Below are positions 52,917 through 62,198 of a stretch of DNA of 64,000 bases, in pieces. A program made the translations under genes and the position numbers. Within the stretch, counting starts at the first letter, position 1. Every line of letters begins with the position of its first letter. The notes below the pieces were generated by a model. That model had not been told where the DNA came from, did not search any database, and worked only from the letters and a program-made list of their open reading frames with translations. The stretch is from Candidatus Rokuibacteriota bacterium. Lineage in GTDB: Bacteria > Methylomirabilota > Methylomirabilia > Rokubacteriales > CSP1-6. The stretch covers positions 1 through 64,000 of the forward strand of contig JACPIQ010000097.1 in assembly GCA_016188005.1 (NCBI GenBank), in the 5' to 3' direction.

Positions 52917-54240
52917 GGCTCCCGCTCCCGCCACCGGGCCCGAAGACCGGGAAGTGCCGCGCCGGATCGGCGAGGAGATCGGCGACGGCGCGCGTGCGCT
53001 CGTCCCCCCCCGCCAGGTCCAGCACGCGCACCTCGTCGGGCGCGCCCCGGTCGCCGCCGATGACCAGCACCCAGCGCGCGCGCTGCTGGCGCGCGTAGGC
53101 GACGGAGTCCTCGAGCCCCCGGCTGATGATGTCCCGGGCCACCGCGGCACCGAGGTCGCGATACCGTCGCGCGAGGGCCAGCGCCCGCGTCTTGTCCGCG
53201 GTGAAGTCGATGATGAAGAAGTCCGGCCCGCGCGGCGCCGTCATGGCCCCCTGGGACTCCATGGCCAGGAGCGCCCGCCCCACCTCGAAGGCGAAGCCCG
53301 TCGCCGGGCAGTCGTAGCCGAAGCGCCCCAGCATCTGGTCGTAGCGCCCGCCGCCCGCCAGCGCCGCCCCGAGCCCGGTGACGTAGGCCTCGAAGTGCAC
53401 CCCGGAGTAGTAGTCGAAGCCGCGCACCTCGCCCAGGTCCAGCAGCACCGCGTCGGCGAGGCCGTAGAGGCGCAGCAGTCGGTACACCTCGGCGAGGTTC
53501 GCCAGCGCGGCCTCCGAGCGCGCGTTCTTCACGAGGCGCTCGGCGCGCTCGAGCACCTCCCCGCGGCCGTAGAGCGACGGCAGCGCCAGCAGCAACTCGG
53601 TCACGGCGGCCGGGGCGCTCAGCTCTCCGACCCGGCGCTCCAGCGCGGAGACGTCCTTGCGCGACAGCGCCGAGCGCAGCCGGTGCGCGGTGACCTCGTC
53701 CACCGCGAGGTCCTCGAGGATGCCGCGGAAGAAGTCGGTCTGGCCCACGTCGAGCTGGAAGCGCTCCAGTCCGAGGACGCGCAGGCCCTCGACGGTCATG
53801 GCGATCATCTCGGCGTCGCCCTCGGGGTTCGGCAGCCCCACCAGCTCGACGCCGGCCTGGTAGAACTCCCGGTAGCGGCCCACGTGGGGCTCGTCGTAGC
53901 GGAAGACGTTGGTCACGTAGGCCAGGCGGAGCGGCGTGGGCTCGTCCCGCATCCGGGTCGCGACGATCCGGGCGATCTGGGGCGTGATGTCCGCACGGAG
54001 GGCGAGGAGCCGGCCCGACTCGCGGTCCACCATCTTGAACATGCCCTCCCGGAGATCGTGGTCCGTCCCCTGGGAGAGCACGTCGAAGTACTCGTAAGTG
54101 GGGGTGACCACCTCGCGGTATCCCCAGCGGCGGAAGACGCCGAGGAGGCGCTCCTCGACCGCGCGCTTCTGCGCCGCCTCGTCGGGGAGGTAGATCTTGA
54201 CGCCCTTGGGCAGCTGGGTGTGCTGCGGCCGGCGCTCCAC
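52909..54240 (-). CDS. hisZ: ATP phosphoribosyltransferase regulatory subunit
   Basis: HisRS paralogue required by short-form HisG for the first step of histidine synthesis. The 443 residues carry class II synthetase features: ALRADITPQIARIVATRM (motif 2 region), YVTNVFRYDEPHVGRYREFY, RGFDYYSGVHFEAYVTGLGA and AGGGRYDQMLGRFG. HisS is the alternative, but the direct overlap with purA is the usual hisZ-purA context. GTG 54240 has GGAG 8 nt upstream and follows the phosphatase stop by 11 nt. No hisG is in the window. Confidence 0.85.
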   Translation of the reverse strand: MERRPQHTQLPKGVKIYLPDEAAQKRAVEERLLGVFRRWGYREVVTPTYEYFDVLSQGTDHDLREGMFKMVDRESGRLLALRADITPQIARIVATRMRDEPTPLRLAYVTNVFRYDEPHVGRYREFYQAGVELVGLPNPEGDAEMIAMTVEGLRVLGLERFQLDVGQTDFFRGILEDLAVDEVTAHRLRSALSRKDVSALERRVGELSAPAAVTELLLALPSLYGRGEVLERAERLVKNARSEAALANLAEVYRLLRLYGLADAVLLDLGEVRGFDYYSGVHFEAYVTGLGAALAGGGRYDQMLGRFGYDCPATGFAFEVGRALLAMESQGAMTAPRGPDFFIIDFTADKTRALALARRYRDLGAAVARDIISRGLEDSVAYARQQRARWVLVIGGDRGAPDEVRVLDLAGGDERTRAVADLLADPARHFPVFGPGGGSGSHA

Positions 54241-54251
54241 GACGTCGGCTC

Positions 54252-54878
54252 CTACCGGCCAGCCAGGACGGCGTCGAGTTGGACGAGCGTGTTCAACCGG
54301 TGCAGCGCCGTCCAGTCGGGCCGGAACTCGAGTTCCGAGATGCCCGCCGACGAGACGTGGAGCGACCAGATGCGGGGCAGCGGCAGTCCGAGGGCCTCCA
54401 GGATGAGGATCCGCGCCGTGATGCCGTGAGCGACGAGACAGACGTTCTCCTCGTCGTGGGCCTCCCGCAGCCTCTCGAGCCCCGCCAGGACCCGCCGCTG
54501 CACGTCTGGCAGCCGTTCTCCCCCGGGCGGCCCCGCCAGGTGCGGCGTCTCGAGCCAGGTCCGGTAGAGGGCGGGATCCTGGGCACGCACCTCGTCCACC
54601 GTCAACCCCTCCCACCCCCCGAAACTCATCTCCTTGAAGGCCTCCTCCACACGCACGGCAAGCCCATGGGGCGCGGCGATGGCCGCGGCCGTCTCCCGCG
54701 CCCTGCGCAGCGGGCTCGCGTAGACGGCCTGGAGGGAGGCGCTGGCCAGGGCGCGGCCGGCGGCCTCGGCCTGGGTGCGTCCGGTCTCGGACAGACCGGT
54801 ATCCGTCCACCCCTGGTAGCGGCGCTCCCGGTTCCAGGCGGTCTCGGCGTGACGGAGAAGGAAGAGCCTGAGTCCCAT
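54252..54878 (-). CDS. Histidine phosphatase (phosphoglycerate mutase/CobC-like)
   Basis: 208 residues. The catalytic RHAE motif LFLLRHAETAWNRERRYQGW places the phospho-His at 10, with TDTGLSETGRTQAEAAGRAL, SPLRRARETA, the second acid in FKEMSFGGWEGLTVDEV and the second His in VCLVAHGITARIL. Broad-specificity phosphatase, mutase or alpha-ribazole phosphatase cannot be distinguished. It starts the transcript with hisZ and purA. Confidence 0.88.
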   Translation of the reverse strand: MGLRLFLLRHAETAWNRERRYQGWTDTGLSETGRTQAEAAGRALASASLQAVYASPLRRARETAAAIAAPHGLAVRVEEAFKEMSFGGWEGLTVDEVRAQDPALYRTWLETPHLAGPPGGERLPDVQRRVLAGLERLREAHDEENVCLVAHGITARILILEALGLPLPRIWSLHVSSAGISELEFRPDWTALHRLNTLVQLDAVLAGR

Positions 54879-55028
54879 GGCCAGCGGCTGATTCTACCAG
54901 ACGGCCCCGGGCTCAGCCCCGTTCAGCGAAAACCGCCTGGGCGGCCCGCACCCCGGTCAAGCGCCCCTCGGAGTGGTCACGGGCTCCACCGTATCAGAAG
55001 GCGCGCAACCCTGGCAATGCGACCCGCG

Positions 55029-56543
55029 TCACTGGCGCGGGCGGGCGACGGGGCGGCCCAGCGCGGTGACGAAGATGGCGTCCTTGCCGGCGGCGTGGGG
55101 CGAGAGGAAGGCGACCACTGCGTCGTCGTAGAAGGTGAGCCCCGTGGCGCCGAAGCGCTGGGCATAGGCGGCCAGGTAGAGGCGTCCGCCGACGAGCCCC
55201 GCCTCGAGGTTCCCCAGCCGGTAGCCGCGGTTGCCGAAGCGCGCCAGCACGGCCCCCAGATCGGCGAGGAAGAACACCGTGGCGCTGGACTGCCCGCCCA
55301 GCGGCTGCTCGAGGCAGAGGAAGGCCGAGTCCCGCCGGACGTCCCCCTCCCTGAGGGGCTCGAGCGCGTGCGCCTGTCGCCGGTAGTAGTAGGTGCCGGG
55401 CCCGAGGCCGTCCACGGCGTGCACGTTGACGTAGAGATCCACGAGCCCCGACGGCGCATCCCCGGGCCACGGCCGCGTCGCGTGCTTGAGGGCCGTGGAG
55501 AGTGCCTCGGCACTGATCGCCTCGCCGGAGAACTCGCGCGTCGAGCCGCGCGCGAGGATTGTCGCGCGGAGCCCCCGCCCCGCCGCACCGCGCGGCGACG
55601 GCAGCGCGGGAAGCGCCGGCTCTGCCCCCGACGCGGGCGGCGGCGCCGGGCTCTCCCGCCACTCGATCACCTCGGCCGCGGACGCCAGGCAGGAGTCGGC
55701 GTGGGCCGCCTGCACCGCCGGGTACTCGACCTCGCTCGAGGAGAGCGGCACCACCCGGTGCTGGAGCGGGACGACGACGGGCGGCGGACCGGCGCTGGCG
55801 CCCTCCGGACCGACGGGCAAGAGCACCAGGGCCGCTTCCTTCCCGGGATCGAGGCCCAGCAACCCGTGGATCTCGCGGTCCACGAATCCCATGACCGTCC
55901 GTGCCCCGAGGCCGAGAGCCGCGGCGGCGGCCAGCGCATTGGCGAGCATGGTGCCGGAGTCCCAGAAGAGGTGGCGGTAGGCGCGCGCCCCGTACTTCCA
56001 CGCGTTGCGCCAGTAGAGGCCGGTCAGCACGAGCGTCGCGGGCGCGCGCCCGACCCCATCGTCCGCCGCCGCCACCGCCATGGCGCCGCGGAAATCTCCC
56101 TCGCGCAGCCGCCGGAGCGCGAAGTCGCCGGGGCAGAAGTGGTAGACCCCGGGGGCGAGCCCCGCCACGGCCCCGGCCACCACGTACACCTCGGTCTGGT
56201 AGAGGGCGCCCGTGGAGGGCGCGGCCCGGAAGTACATCTCTCCGCCCCCGGGGTAGGCCTTGCGCCTCGTCACTCCCGCCGAGAAGAAGAGAAGCGACGC
56301 GAGGCGGTCGAGGTCGAGCGGGCAGGGGTCGCCGGCCGCTCCCGCCAGCGCGGCGAGGGTGTCGATCTCAAGCGCGGGGAGATCCCGGGGCAGCGGGACG
56401 GCCGGCAGGTCGGGGTAGATCTTGAAGGGTGCCGGCTTGATCTCCCAGTCGAGGACATGGCCCTCCGCGCGAACGGAGCGGGGGCTGTGGGCGGTCCCGG
56501 CGTGGTAGGCGCGTGCCAACTCGATCTGACGGTTGACCGGCAC
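55029..56543 (-). CDS. SagB/ThcOx-type oxidoreductase with two tandem nitroreductase domains
   Basis: 504 residues. The first nitroreductase-like domain (about 75-265) has LLFFSAGVTRRKAYPGGGEM and APSTGALYQTEVYVVAGAVA; the second (about 330-500) repeats the fold with GSTREFSGEAISAEALSTAL, DLYVNVHAVDGLGPGTYYYR and YRLGNLEAGLVGGRLYLAAY. SagB-type enzymes oxidise azolines to azoles in RiPP pathways, but no YcaO, precursor or protease gene is adjacent, so the role here is unknown. It lies between the phosphatase and mtnA on the same strand. Confidence 0.85.
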   Translation of the reverse strand: MPVNRQIELARAYHAGTAHSPRSVRAEGHVLDWEIKPAPFKIYPDLPAVPLPRDLPALEIDTLAALAGAAGDPCPLDLDRLASLLFFSAGVTRRKAYPGGGEMYFRAAPSTGALYQTEVYVVAGAVAGLAPGVYHFCPGDFALRRLREGDFRGAMAVAAADDGVGRAPATLVLTGLYWRNAWKYGARAYRHLFWDSGTMLANALAAAAALGLGARTVMGFVDREIHGLLGLDPGKEAALVLLPVGPEGASAGPPPVVVPLQHRVVPLSSSEVEYPAVQAAHADSCLASAAEVIEWRESPAPPPASGAEPALPALPSPRGAAGRGLRATILARGSTREFSGEAISAEALSTALKHATRPWPGDAPSGLVDLYVNVHAVDGLGPGTYYYRRQAHALEPLREGDVRRDSAFLCLEQPLGGQSSATVFFLADLGAVLARFGNRGYRLGNLEAGLVGGRLYLAAYAQRFGATGLTFYDDAVVAFLSPHAAGKDAIFVTALGRPVARPRQ

Positions 56544-56566
56544 GCCGGGCTCTCCCCGTGCGGCGC

Positions 56567-57583
56567 CTACGTGAAGCGGTAGGGCGGGCGGTGGACGCCG
56601 CGCTCGGTGATGATGGCCGTGATGAGGTCGGCTGGCGTCACGTCGAAGGCCGGGTTGAAGACGGGCGAGTCCGGGGGCGCCGTCTGGCGCCCGGCCACGC
56701 CGCGCACCTCGGCCGGGTCCCGTTCCTCGATCACGATGGAGGCGCCGCTGGGGATGGACGGATCGATGGTCGAGACCGGTGCCGCGATGTAGAAGGGGAT
56801 CCCGTGGTGACGGGCGAGGACAGCGAGCCCGTAGGTGCCGATCTTGTTCGCCGTGTCCCCGTTGGCGGCGATACGGTCGGCCCCCGTGACCACGAGGTCC
56901 ACCTCACCGCGCTGCATGACGAAGGCCGCCGCCACATCCGAGATGACCCGGTGGGGAATCCCCTCCTTGACCATCTCCCAGGCCGTGAGGCGGGACCCCT
57001 GCATGACGGGGCGCGTCTCGTCCACCCAGACCAGTGCCACACGCCCCCGCTCGTGGGCGGCGCGGATCACCCCGCCCGCGGTCCCGTAGCCCGCCGTGGC
57101 CAGCGCGGCGGCATTGCAGTGGGTGAGGATGCGGGCGCGCTCCGGCACGAGCGTCGCGCCGTGGGCTCCGAGCGCCCGGTTCGTCGCCACGTCCTCGTCG
57201 AGCATCGCCTGGGCCTCGGCCAGGAGCCGCTGCCCGAGTGCCGCCACGGACAGCTGGCGGTGGGCCATCGCCACGCGGCGCATGCGCTCCAGCGCCCAGA
57301 AGAGGTTCACGGCGGTGGGGCGCGTGGCCCCGAGCCCCTTGATCGCCTCTTCCAGCTCCACCATGAGGCCGTCCGTGTCCCGCGCCGCGCTCGCCCTCGC
57401 CGCCAGGGCCACGCCGAAGGCCGCCGTCACACCGATGGCCGGCGCCCCCCGGACCACCAGGGTCCGGATGGCCTCGGCCACATCCTGCCAGGCCCTGTAG
57501 GGGCGCTCGAGCTCCTGCGCCGGCAGGAGCGTCTGGTCCAGGAGCAGGAGGCGGTCCCCCTGCCAGCGGATCGGCGAGATCAT
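56567..57583 (-). CDS. mtnA: Methylthioribose-1-phosphate isomerase
   Basis: Isomerises 5-methylthioribose 1-phosphate to the ribulose form in methionine salvage. The 338 residues contain LVVRGAPAIGVTAAFGVALA, the catalytic Cys in ILTHCNAAALATAGYGTA, and VVTGADRIAANGDTANKIGT with the catalytic Asp. ATG 57583 overlaps the stop of the DUF167 gene (ATGA); the frame open upstream lies within that gene. An eIF2B-like sugar isomerase of other specificity is possible but less likely. Confidence 0.93.
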   Translation of the reverse strand: MISPIRWQGDRLLLLDQTLLPAQELERPYRAWQDVAEAIRTLVVRGAPAIGVTAAFGVALAARASAARDTDGLMVELEEAIKGLGATRPTAVNLFWALERMRRVAMAHRQLSVAALGQRLLAEAQAMLDEDVATNRALGAHGATLVPERARILTHCNAAALATAGYGTAGGVIRAAHERGRVALVWVDETRPVMQGSRLTAWEMVKEGIPHRVISDVAAAFVMQRGEVDLVVTGADRIAANGDTANKIGTYGLAVLARHHGIPFYIAAPVSTIDPSIPSGASIVIEERDPAEVRGVAGRQTAPPDSPVFNPAFDVTPADLITAIITERGVHRPPYRFT

Positions 57584-57891
57584 CGCGACGGTTCCGTTCG
57601 GAGGCGCGCCCTGAGACTGTCGGCATCGAGGCCGCGCACGAGGAAGAACTTGTCGCGAGCGCTCCCGCCGCGCACCAGCTCCACCGACGCAGGCGGCACA
57701 TCGAGGGCCGTCGCCAGGAGCGCCGTCACCGCCCGGTTCGCTCGCCCGCCCTCGGGCGGCGCGGTGACGCGGACGCGGAGCGCCTCGCCCTCCCACCCCA
57801 CCACCTCGTTCCGCGAGGCGCCAGGCCGCACGCGCACGTGGAGCAGCCTGCCTGCGGGCCGGGCCGGCGGCGCCGCCATCGTCCGGCTCAC
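57580..57891 (-). CDS. DUF167 (YggU) family protein
   Basis: 103 residues with the family pattern LLHVRVRPGASRNEVVGWEG and APPEGGRANRAVTALLATAL, ending in a KFFLVRGLDAD strand. The function is unknown; it is a regular member of the yggS-proC-yggT-divIVA neighbourhood. It overlaps the divIVA-like gene by 4 nt and mtnA by 4 nt. Confidence 0.9.
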   Translation of the reverse strand: MSRTMAAPPARPAGRLLHVRVRPGASRNEVVGWEGEALRVRVTAPPEGGRANRAVTALLATALDVPPASVELVRGGSARDKFFLVRGLDADSLRARLRTEPSR

Positions 57892-58397
57892 TCGTCGGCC
57901 GACGACCCGGGGGCGGCGCCGCCGGGCGCGGCCTCCTCGGACGGGCCCGAGCGGAGCTCCTGTGCCACGAGGCGCTGGTACATCTCGAGAGTGGACCGGA
58001 GCCCTTCGGCGAGCTGGAGGCGGTGGCGCTTGAGCTGCATGATCTCGTTCCGGATCATCCCCTCCTGCACGCGGGCCTGCTGGAGGAGCTTCTCCCCCGC
58101 CGCCTCGGCCTCGCGCACCACCAGCGCCGCCTCGCGCCGGGCTGCCTCCTTCATCTCCTCGGTGAGCCGCTGGGTGGTCACGAGGGTCTCCTGCAGCACC
58201 TTCTCCCGTTCCTCGAGGCCACGCGTGCGTTCCTCCAGCACCTGGAGCTGCTCCTTCAGGAGCGTGTTCTCCCTGACCAGGGCCTCGTAGTCCTGGGCGA
58301 CGTCCTCGAGGAAGGTATCCACCTCCTGGACGTCGAAGCCACGGAACATCTTCATCGTGAACTGCTGCTGTCGGATGTCCATGGGCGAGATGCGCAT
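57888..58397 (-). CDS. divIVA: DivIVA-domain protein
   Basis: Membrane-curvature and polarity factor. 169 residues: the N-terminal DivIVA lipid-binding domain RISPMDIRQQQFTMKMFRGF, then DVQEVDTFLEDVAQDYEAL, and a long coiled coil (about 40-140). The acidic, Ala/Gly-rich tail ends SSADE. GAGGAGG lies about 5 nt before ATG 58397. It is downstream of the division genes, as in many bacteria. Confidence 0.92.
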   Translation of the reverse strand: MRISPMDIRQQQFTMKMFRGFDVQEVDTFLEDVAQDYEALVRENTLLKEQLQVLEERTRGLEEREKVLQETLVTTQRLTEEMKEAARREAALVVREAEAAGEKLLQQARVQEGMIRNEIMQLKRHRLQLAEGLRSTLEMYQRLVAQELRSGPSEEAAPGGAAPGSSADE

Positions 58398-58407
58398 GGC
58401 GTCCTCC

Positions 58408-58674
58408 TCAGTACAGCAACGGCAGGATCCACCAGCGCACAACCTGGATCGCCACCAGGACGATCATCGGGGAGATGTCGAGGCCCCCCGTCTTCCAGGG
58501 GGGCAACAGCTCACGCACCGGCCGGAGCACGGGCTCGGTGACCCGATGGAGGAAGCGAACGATGGGGTTGCGCGGGTCAGGGCTCACCCAGGTGATCAGC
58601 GCCGCGGCAATGATCACGTACGTGTAGAGCTGCAGGAGCTCGCTGACCAGGCCGACGATGGTGTACCCGAGCAC
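58408..58674 (-). CDS. YggT family membrane protein
   Basis: 88 residues with two membrane segments (about 5-27 and 65-85) and the central loop ITWVSPDPRNPIVRFLHRVT, then EPVLRPVRELLPP. These proteins are linked to the division cluster and osmotic tolerance in other bacteria, but the molecular role is unclear. It begins 1 nt after the proC stop and ends 10 nt before divIVA. Confidence 0.92.
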   Translation of the reverse strand: MLGYTIVGLVSELLQLYTYVIIAAALITWVSPDPRNPIVRFLHRVTEPVLRPVRELLPPWKTGGLDISPMIVLVAIQVVRWWILPLLY

Positions 58675-58675
58675 G

Positions 58676-59497
58676 TCAGCGTCCTTTCCCGAGCTCGCGG
58701 GAGCGCAGCGTCGCCCGCTCCACCGCGCTGATGAAGGTCCGGCGCAGGCCGCCCTCCTCCAGCGCCGAGATGCCGGCGATGGTGGTCCCGCCCGGCGAGG
58801 CGACCATGTCCTTGAGCTGCCCGGGGTGGGTGCCCGTCTCGAGGATGAGCTTGGCCGAGCCGAGCACGGTCTGGGCGGCCAGCGTCATGGCCGTGGCCCG
58901 GTCCAGGCCCATCTTCACGCCGCCGTCGGCCAGCGACTCGATCACGATGGCCACGTAGGCCGGGCCGGAGCCCGAGAGCCCCGTCACGGCATCCAGGGCC
59001 TCTTCCTCGAGGACCACCACACGCCCCACCGCGCCGAAGAGCTCCTGGGCCGTCTCCAGGTCGCCCCGCTCGAGCCCGTCGGCGCGCGCGATGGCCGTCA
59101 CCGCCTCCAGCACCAGGGCGGGCGTATTGGGCATGACGCGGATGAGGCGCTCCACGCGGGGCATCTGCTGCCTGAGCGTGGTGGTGGCGACACCGGCCGC
59201 CAGCGAGATGATCAGCTTGCTCCTGTCCACGGTCGGGGCGATCTCCGCGCACACCGCCGCCATGATCTGCGGCTTCACGGCCAGGACGATGACGTGGGAC
59301 TCGCGGACCAGGGTCGGGTTGTCGCCGCAGGCCCGGATGCCGTACTGCCGCGCGATCTGGGCCAGGCGCTCCGGCCGGGCATCGCTGGCCGCGATATCCT
59401 GCGCGGGGACGAGCCCCGCCTGGAGCAGGCCCCGGATCATCGCCTCGCCGATATTCCCTGCGCCCAGGAAACCGATCCGCTTGCCCTTGATGGTCAC
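58676..59497 (-). CDS. proC: Pyrroline-5-carboxylate reductase
   Basis: Reduces pyrroline 5-carboxylate to proline with NAD(P)H. 273 residues: Rossmann motif IGFLGAGNIGEAMIRGLL at the start, VILAVKPQ-like segment VIVLAVKPQIMAAV, MPNTPALV and TGLSGSGPAYVAIVIESLAD, SPGGTTIAGISALEEGGLRR. GTG 59497 overlaps the YggS stop (GTGA). The very long open frame upstream of it is not ProC. Confidence 0.95.
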   Translation of the reverse strand: MTIKGKRIGFLGAGNIGEAMIRGLLQAGLVPAQDIAASDARPERLAQIARQYGIRACGDNPTLVRESHVIVLAVKPQIMAAVCAEIAPTVDRSKLIISLAAGVATTTLRQQMPRVERLIRVMPNTPALVLEAVTAIARADGLERGDLETAQELFGAVGRVVVLEEEALDAVTGLSGSGPAYVAIVIESLADGGVKMGLDRATAMTLAAQTVLGSAKLILETGTHPGQLKDMVASPGGTTIAGISALEEGGLRRTFISAVERATLRSRELGKGR

Positions 59498-60186
59498 CGG
59501 GTCACTCCCTCCGGGGCGGGGTGCTGCCGGGGGCCGAAGATCGCCGTGCCCACGCGCACCATGGTCGCTCCCTCCTCGATGGCGACCTCGAAGTCGCCGC
59601 TCATGCCCATGGACAGGTGCGGAAGCCCCGCGGCGTCCCGCAGCTCGCGCAGCCGGCGGAAGTGCGGGCGCGCCGCCTCGGCATCCGGCCCGAGCGGCGG
59701 GATGGCCATCAGCCCGCGGATGCGCAGCCCCGGCAGCTCCGCCGCCTGCTCGAGCACGGCCCTGAGCTCGGCAGGCGCCACGCCGCCCTTCTGGGGCTCC
59801 TCCCCCACGTTCACCTGGAAGAGCGTCTCCACGATCCGGCCGGCGGCCTGCGCGCGGCGGTCCAGCTCCCGCGCCAGCTCCAGCCTGTCCACCGATTGGA
59901 TGCAGTCGAAGAGGCGCACGGCCTCCCTGGCCTTGTTGGTCTGCAGCGACCCGATCAGGTGCCATGGCACCGGATGGCCGAGGCGAGCGATCTTTTCCTT
60001 CGCCTCCTGCACCCGGTTCTCGCCCAGCGCGGGCACGCCCGCGTCCACCGCGAGGCGGATGCGGGTGGGGTCCACCGTCTTCGACACAGCGATCAGGAGC
60101 ACCTCGCGCGGATCGCGGCCCGCTCGGAGGCATGCGCGCTCGATGGCAGCCCGAACCCGCTCGACGTTCTCCCGGATCTCCAGCAT
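59494..60186 (-). CDS. YggS/PLPBP family pyridoxal-phosphate homeostasis protein
   Basis: PLP-carrier protein of a TIM-barrel fold. 230 residues with the PLP lysine in LLIAVSKTVDPTRIRLAVDA, GENRVQEAKEK, WHLIGSLQTNKAREAVRLFD, LFQVNVGEEPQKGG and LSMGMSGDFEVAIEEGATMV. ATG 60186 fits homologues; ATG 60219 would add 11 residues. Its stop overlaps proC's start. Confidence 0.94.
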   Translation of the reverse strand: MLEIRENVERVRAAIERACLRAGRDPREVLLIAVSKTVDPTRIRLAVDAGVPALGENRVQEAKEKIARLGHPVPWHLIGSLQTNKAREAVRLFDCIQSVDRLELARELDRRAQAAGRIVETLFQVNVGEEPQKGGVAPAELRAVLEQAAELPGLRIRGLMAIPPLGPDAEAARPHFRRLRELRDAAGLPHLSMGMSGDFEVAIEEGATMVRVGTAIFGPRQHPAPEGVTR

Positions 60187-60246
60187 GCGCCCGTTGTTCC
60201 GGCTGCGCGATTCTAGCATGCCGGCCCGCCCGCGGGGGGCGCGGCC

Positions 60247-60987
60247 TCAGGAGGAGGCGGGGACGGCCGCGACCGTCGCGAGGCTGCCTCCCTTGCCCTC
60301 GCGCCGGTAGGAGAAGAAGAGGTCCAGCCGGCAGGCCGTGCAGAGCCGCAGGTTGTCGATCCTGGAGGGATCGACACCGGCAGAGCGCAGCTGGTCCTCG
60401 TTGGCCTTCCACAGGTCGAGCATCCACTTCCCCGGCCCGGTGGGGGTGACCCAGCCCGACCATGCACCGGGGAAGGCGCTCCTCAGGCCCTGGATGACGG
60501 GGAGATCCACCTCGTAACAGCACGGGCCGATGGAGGGACCGATGGCAGCCAGGAGGCTCTCGCGCGGAGCCCCGGCGCGCGCCAGGGCGTCGGCAACGGC
60601 GCGCGCCACGGACTGCACCGTCCCCCGCCAGCCGGCATGCGCCACGGCGAGCCGGCCTCCGGCCGGGTCGAAGAGAACGATGGGAAGGCAGTCCGCGGTG
60701 AAGACGGCCAGCGGCAGGCCGGGACGGTCGCTGACCAGAGCGTCGCCCCTGCCGACGGAGCCGCCCGCGCGCGCCTCGACCACCTCCGCGCCGTGCACCT
60801 GCCGGGCGAAGGCCGGCGGCTCAAGCAGGAGCCCGCGCGCGCCCAGGAGCGTCCAGGCGGCCGGGCCGAACGGCGAGCCCCCGTTCGCGGCGCGCTCGAG
60901 GCGGGGGAAGTGCCGCGTCGTGAAGAGATGAGGCACTCGCGCGGCCTCCAGGAGGGGCGAGGTGAGAAAGGCCGGGCGTCCCGTCAT
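60247..60987 (-). CDS. pgeF: Peptidoglycan editing factor PgeF (multicopper-oxidase-like, YfiH)
   Basis: 246 residues. It removes L-Ser mis-incorporated in peptidoglycan precursors, and some members have laccase-like or purine nucleoside activity. Metal-site residues are visible in LAVFTADCLPIVLFDPAGGR, VAHAGWRGTVQ and IGPSIGPCCYEVD; the end has LCTACRLDLFFSYRREG. It follows ftsZ by 39 nt in the division cluster. Confidence 0.92.
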   Translation of the reverse strand: MTGRPAFLTSPLLEAARVPHLFTTRHFPRLERAANGGSPFGPAAWTLLGARGLLLEPPAFARQVHGAEVVEARAGGSVGRGDALVSDRPGLPLAVFTADCLPIVLFDPAGGRLAVAHAGWRGTVQSVARAVADALARAGAPRESLLAAIGPSIGPCCYEVDLPVIQGLRSAFPGAWSGWVTPTGPGKWMLDLWKANEDQLRSAGVDPSRIDNLRLCTACRLDLFFSYRREGKGGSLATVAAVPASS

Positions 60988-61026
60988 GCCGCCCCCATTC
61001 TCTCACGCCGGCCCGGGCAGATCCGC

Positions 61027-62178
61027 TCAGTCTGCCTGCCGGCGGAGGAAGGCGGGGACGTCGAGGTCCTCCTCCAGCGGCTCCCCAAGCTCGGCGCGCG
61101 GGCCCGCCACCGCCGGGCGGCGCCAGGAGGGCGACGACGGGGTGCGCGGAGCACGGGGCATCTCGACCACCTTCCCCGCAGGGTCCGCCGCGACCGAGCG
61201 CTCGGCAAAGCCAGTGGCGATCACGGTGATGCGCACCTCGTCGCGCAGGCCCTCGTCGATGACGGCGCCGAAGATGATGTTGGCGTCCTCGTGAGCCGCC
61301 TCCTGGACGATCTTCGCGGCCTCCACCACCTCGTGGATGGACAGGTCCGGGCCGCCGGTGAAGTTGATGAGGATGCCGCGGGCCCCATCGATGGAGGTCT
61401 CGTCGAGCAGGGGGCTCGCCACGGCCTTCTGCGCAGCGTCCAGCGCGCGGTGCTCCCCCTTGCCGGTGCCGGCACCCATGAGCGCCATGCCCATGCCGGA
61501 CATGATCGTCCGCACGTCTGCGAAGTCCAGGTTGATGAGCCCGGGCACGAGGATCAGGTCCGAGATGCCCTGCACGGCCTGGAGCAGCACCGTGTCGGCG
61601 ACCTTGAACGCCTCGAGCAGCGGCGTGCCGCGGTCCACGACGGCCAGGAGCCGCTCGTTGGGAATGCTGATGAGCGTGTCCACAACGCTGCGCAGCTCGG
61701 CGAGCCCGACGTCCGCCTGCTGCGCCCGCTTTCGTCCCTCGAAGGAGAAGGGCTTCGTCACCACGGCCACGGTGAGGATCCCGAGATCCTTCGCGACGGC
61801 GGCCACCACGGGCGCCGAGCCCGTGCCGGTGCCGCCGCCGAGGCCCGCCGTGACGAAGACCATGTCGGCGCCCTGGAGGAGCTGCTTGATCTGCTCGCGG
61901 TCCTCCTGGGCGGCGTTTCGCCCCACCTCGGGGTCGGAGCCAGCGCCGAGCCCGCCGGTGAGCCGGGCGCCGAGCTGGATCTTCATGGGGGCCGGCGAGG
62001 CGCGCAGGGCCTGGGCGTCGGTGTTGGCGACGATGAACTCGACCCCGGTGAAGCGCGCGGCCATCATGCGGTTCACGGCATTGGACCCGCCGCCGCCGAG
62101 ACCGACCACCTTGATCTTGGCCACCTCGCGCTCCTCGTCCAGCTCGAACCTCGGCCGCCGCCCCCGTCCCTGCTCCAT
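61027..62178 (-). CDS. ftsZ: Cell division protein FtsZ
   Basis: Tubulin-like GTPase that forms the Z ring. 383 residues: [15 protein letters not shown] near 24-38, the tubulin signature [18 protein letters not shown], and the T7-loop region [13 protein letters not shown]. The extreme C-terminus [13 protein letters not shown] is the canonical FtsA-binding tail. ATG 62178 has GGAGG 5 nt upstream; ATG 62190 and 62253 would add non-conserved residues and run into the repeat. Confidence 0.97.
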   Translation of the reverse strand: MEQGRGRRPRFELDEEREVAKIKVVGLGGGGSNAVNRMMAARFTGVEFIVANTDAQALRASPAPMKIQLGARLTGGLGAGSDPEVGRNAAQEDREQIKQLLQGADMVFVTAGLGGGTGTGSAPVVAAVAKDLGILTVAVVTKPFSFEGRKRAQQADVGLAELRSVVDTLISIPNERLLAVVDRGTPLLEAFKVADTVLLQAVQGISDLILVPGLINLDFADVRTIMSGMGMALMGAGTGKGEHRALDAAQKAVASPLLDETSIDGARGILINFTGGPDLSIHEVVEAAKIVQEAAHEDANIIFGAVIDEGLRDEVRITVIATGFAERSVAADPAGKVVEMPRAPRTPSSPSWRRPAVAGPRAELGEPLEEDLDVPAFLRRQAD

Positions 62179-62198
62179 GCGCGCCTCCATTATCTGGG

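Noticed and set aside
48135-53063. 1642-codon plus-strand frame opposite the cyclase and purA
   Set aside because: Spans several genes in antisense with no domain; a codon-bias artefact.
55029-56543. Azole-forming RiPP cluster around the SagB-type gene
   Set aside because: Neighbours are a phosphatase, hisZ/purA and mtnA; no YcaO, precursor or exporter gene is present.
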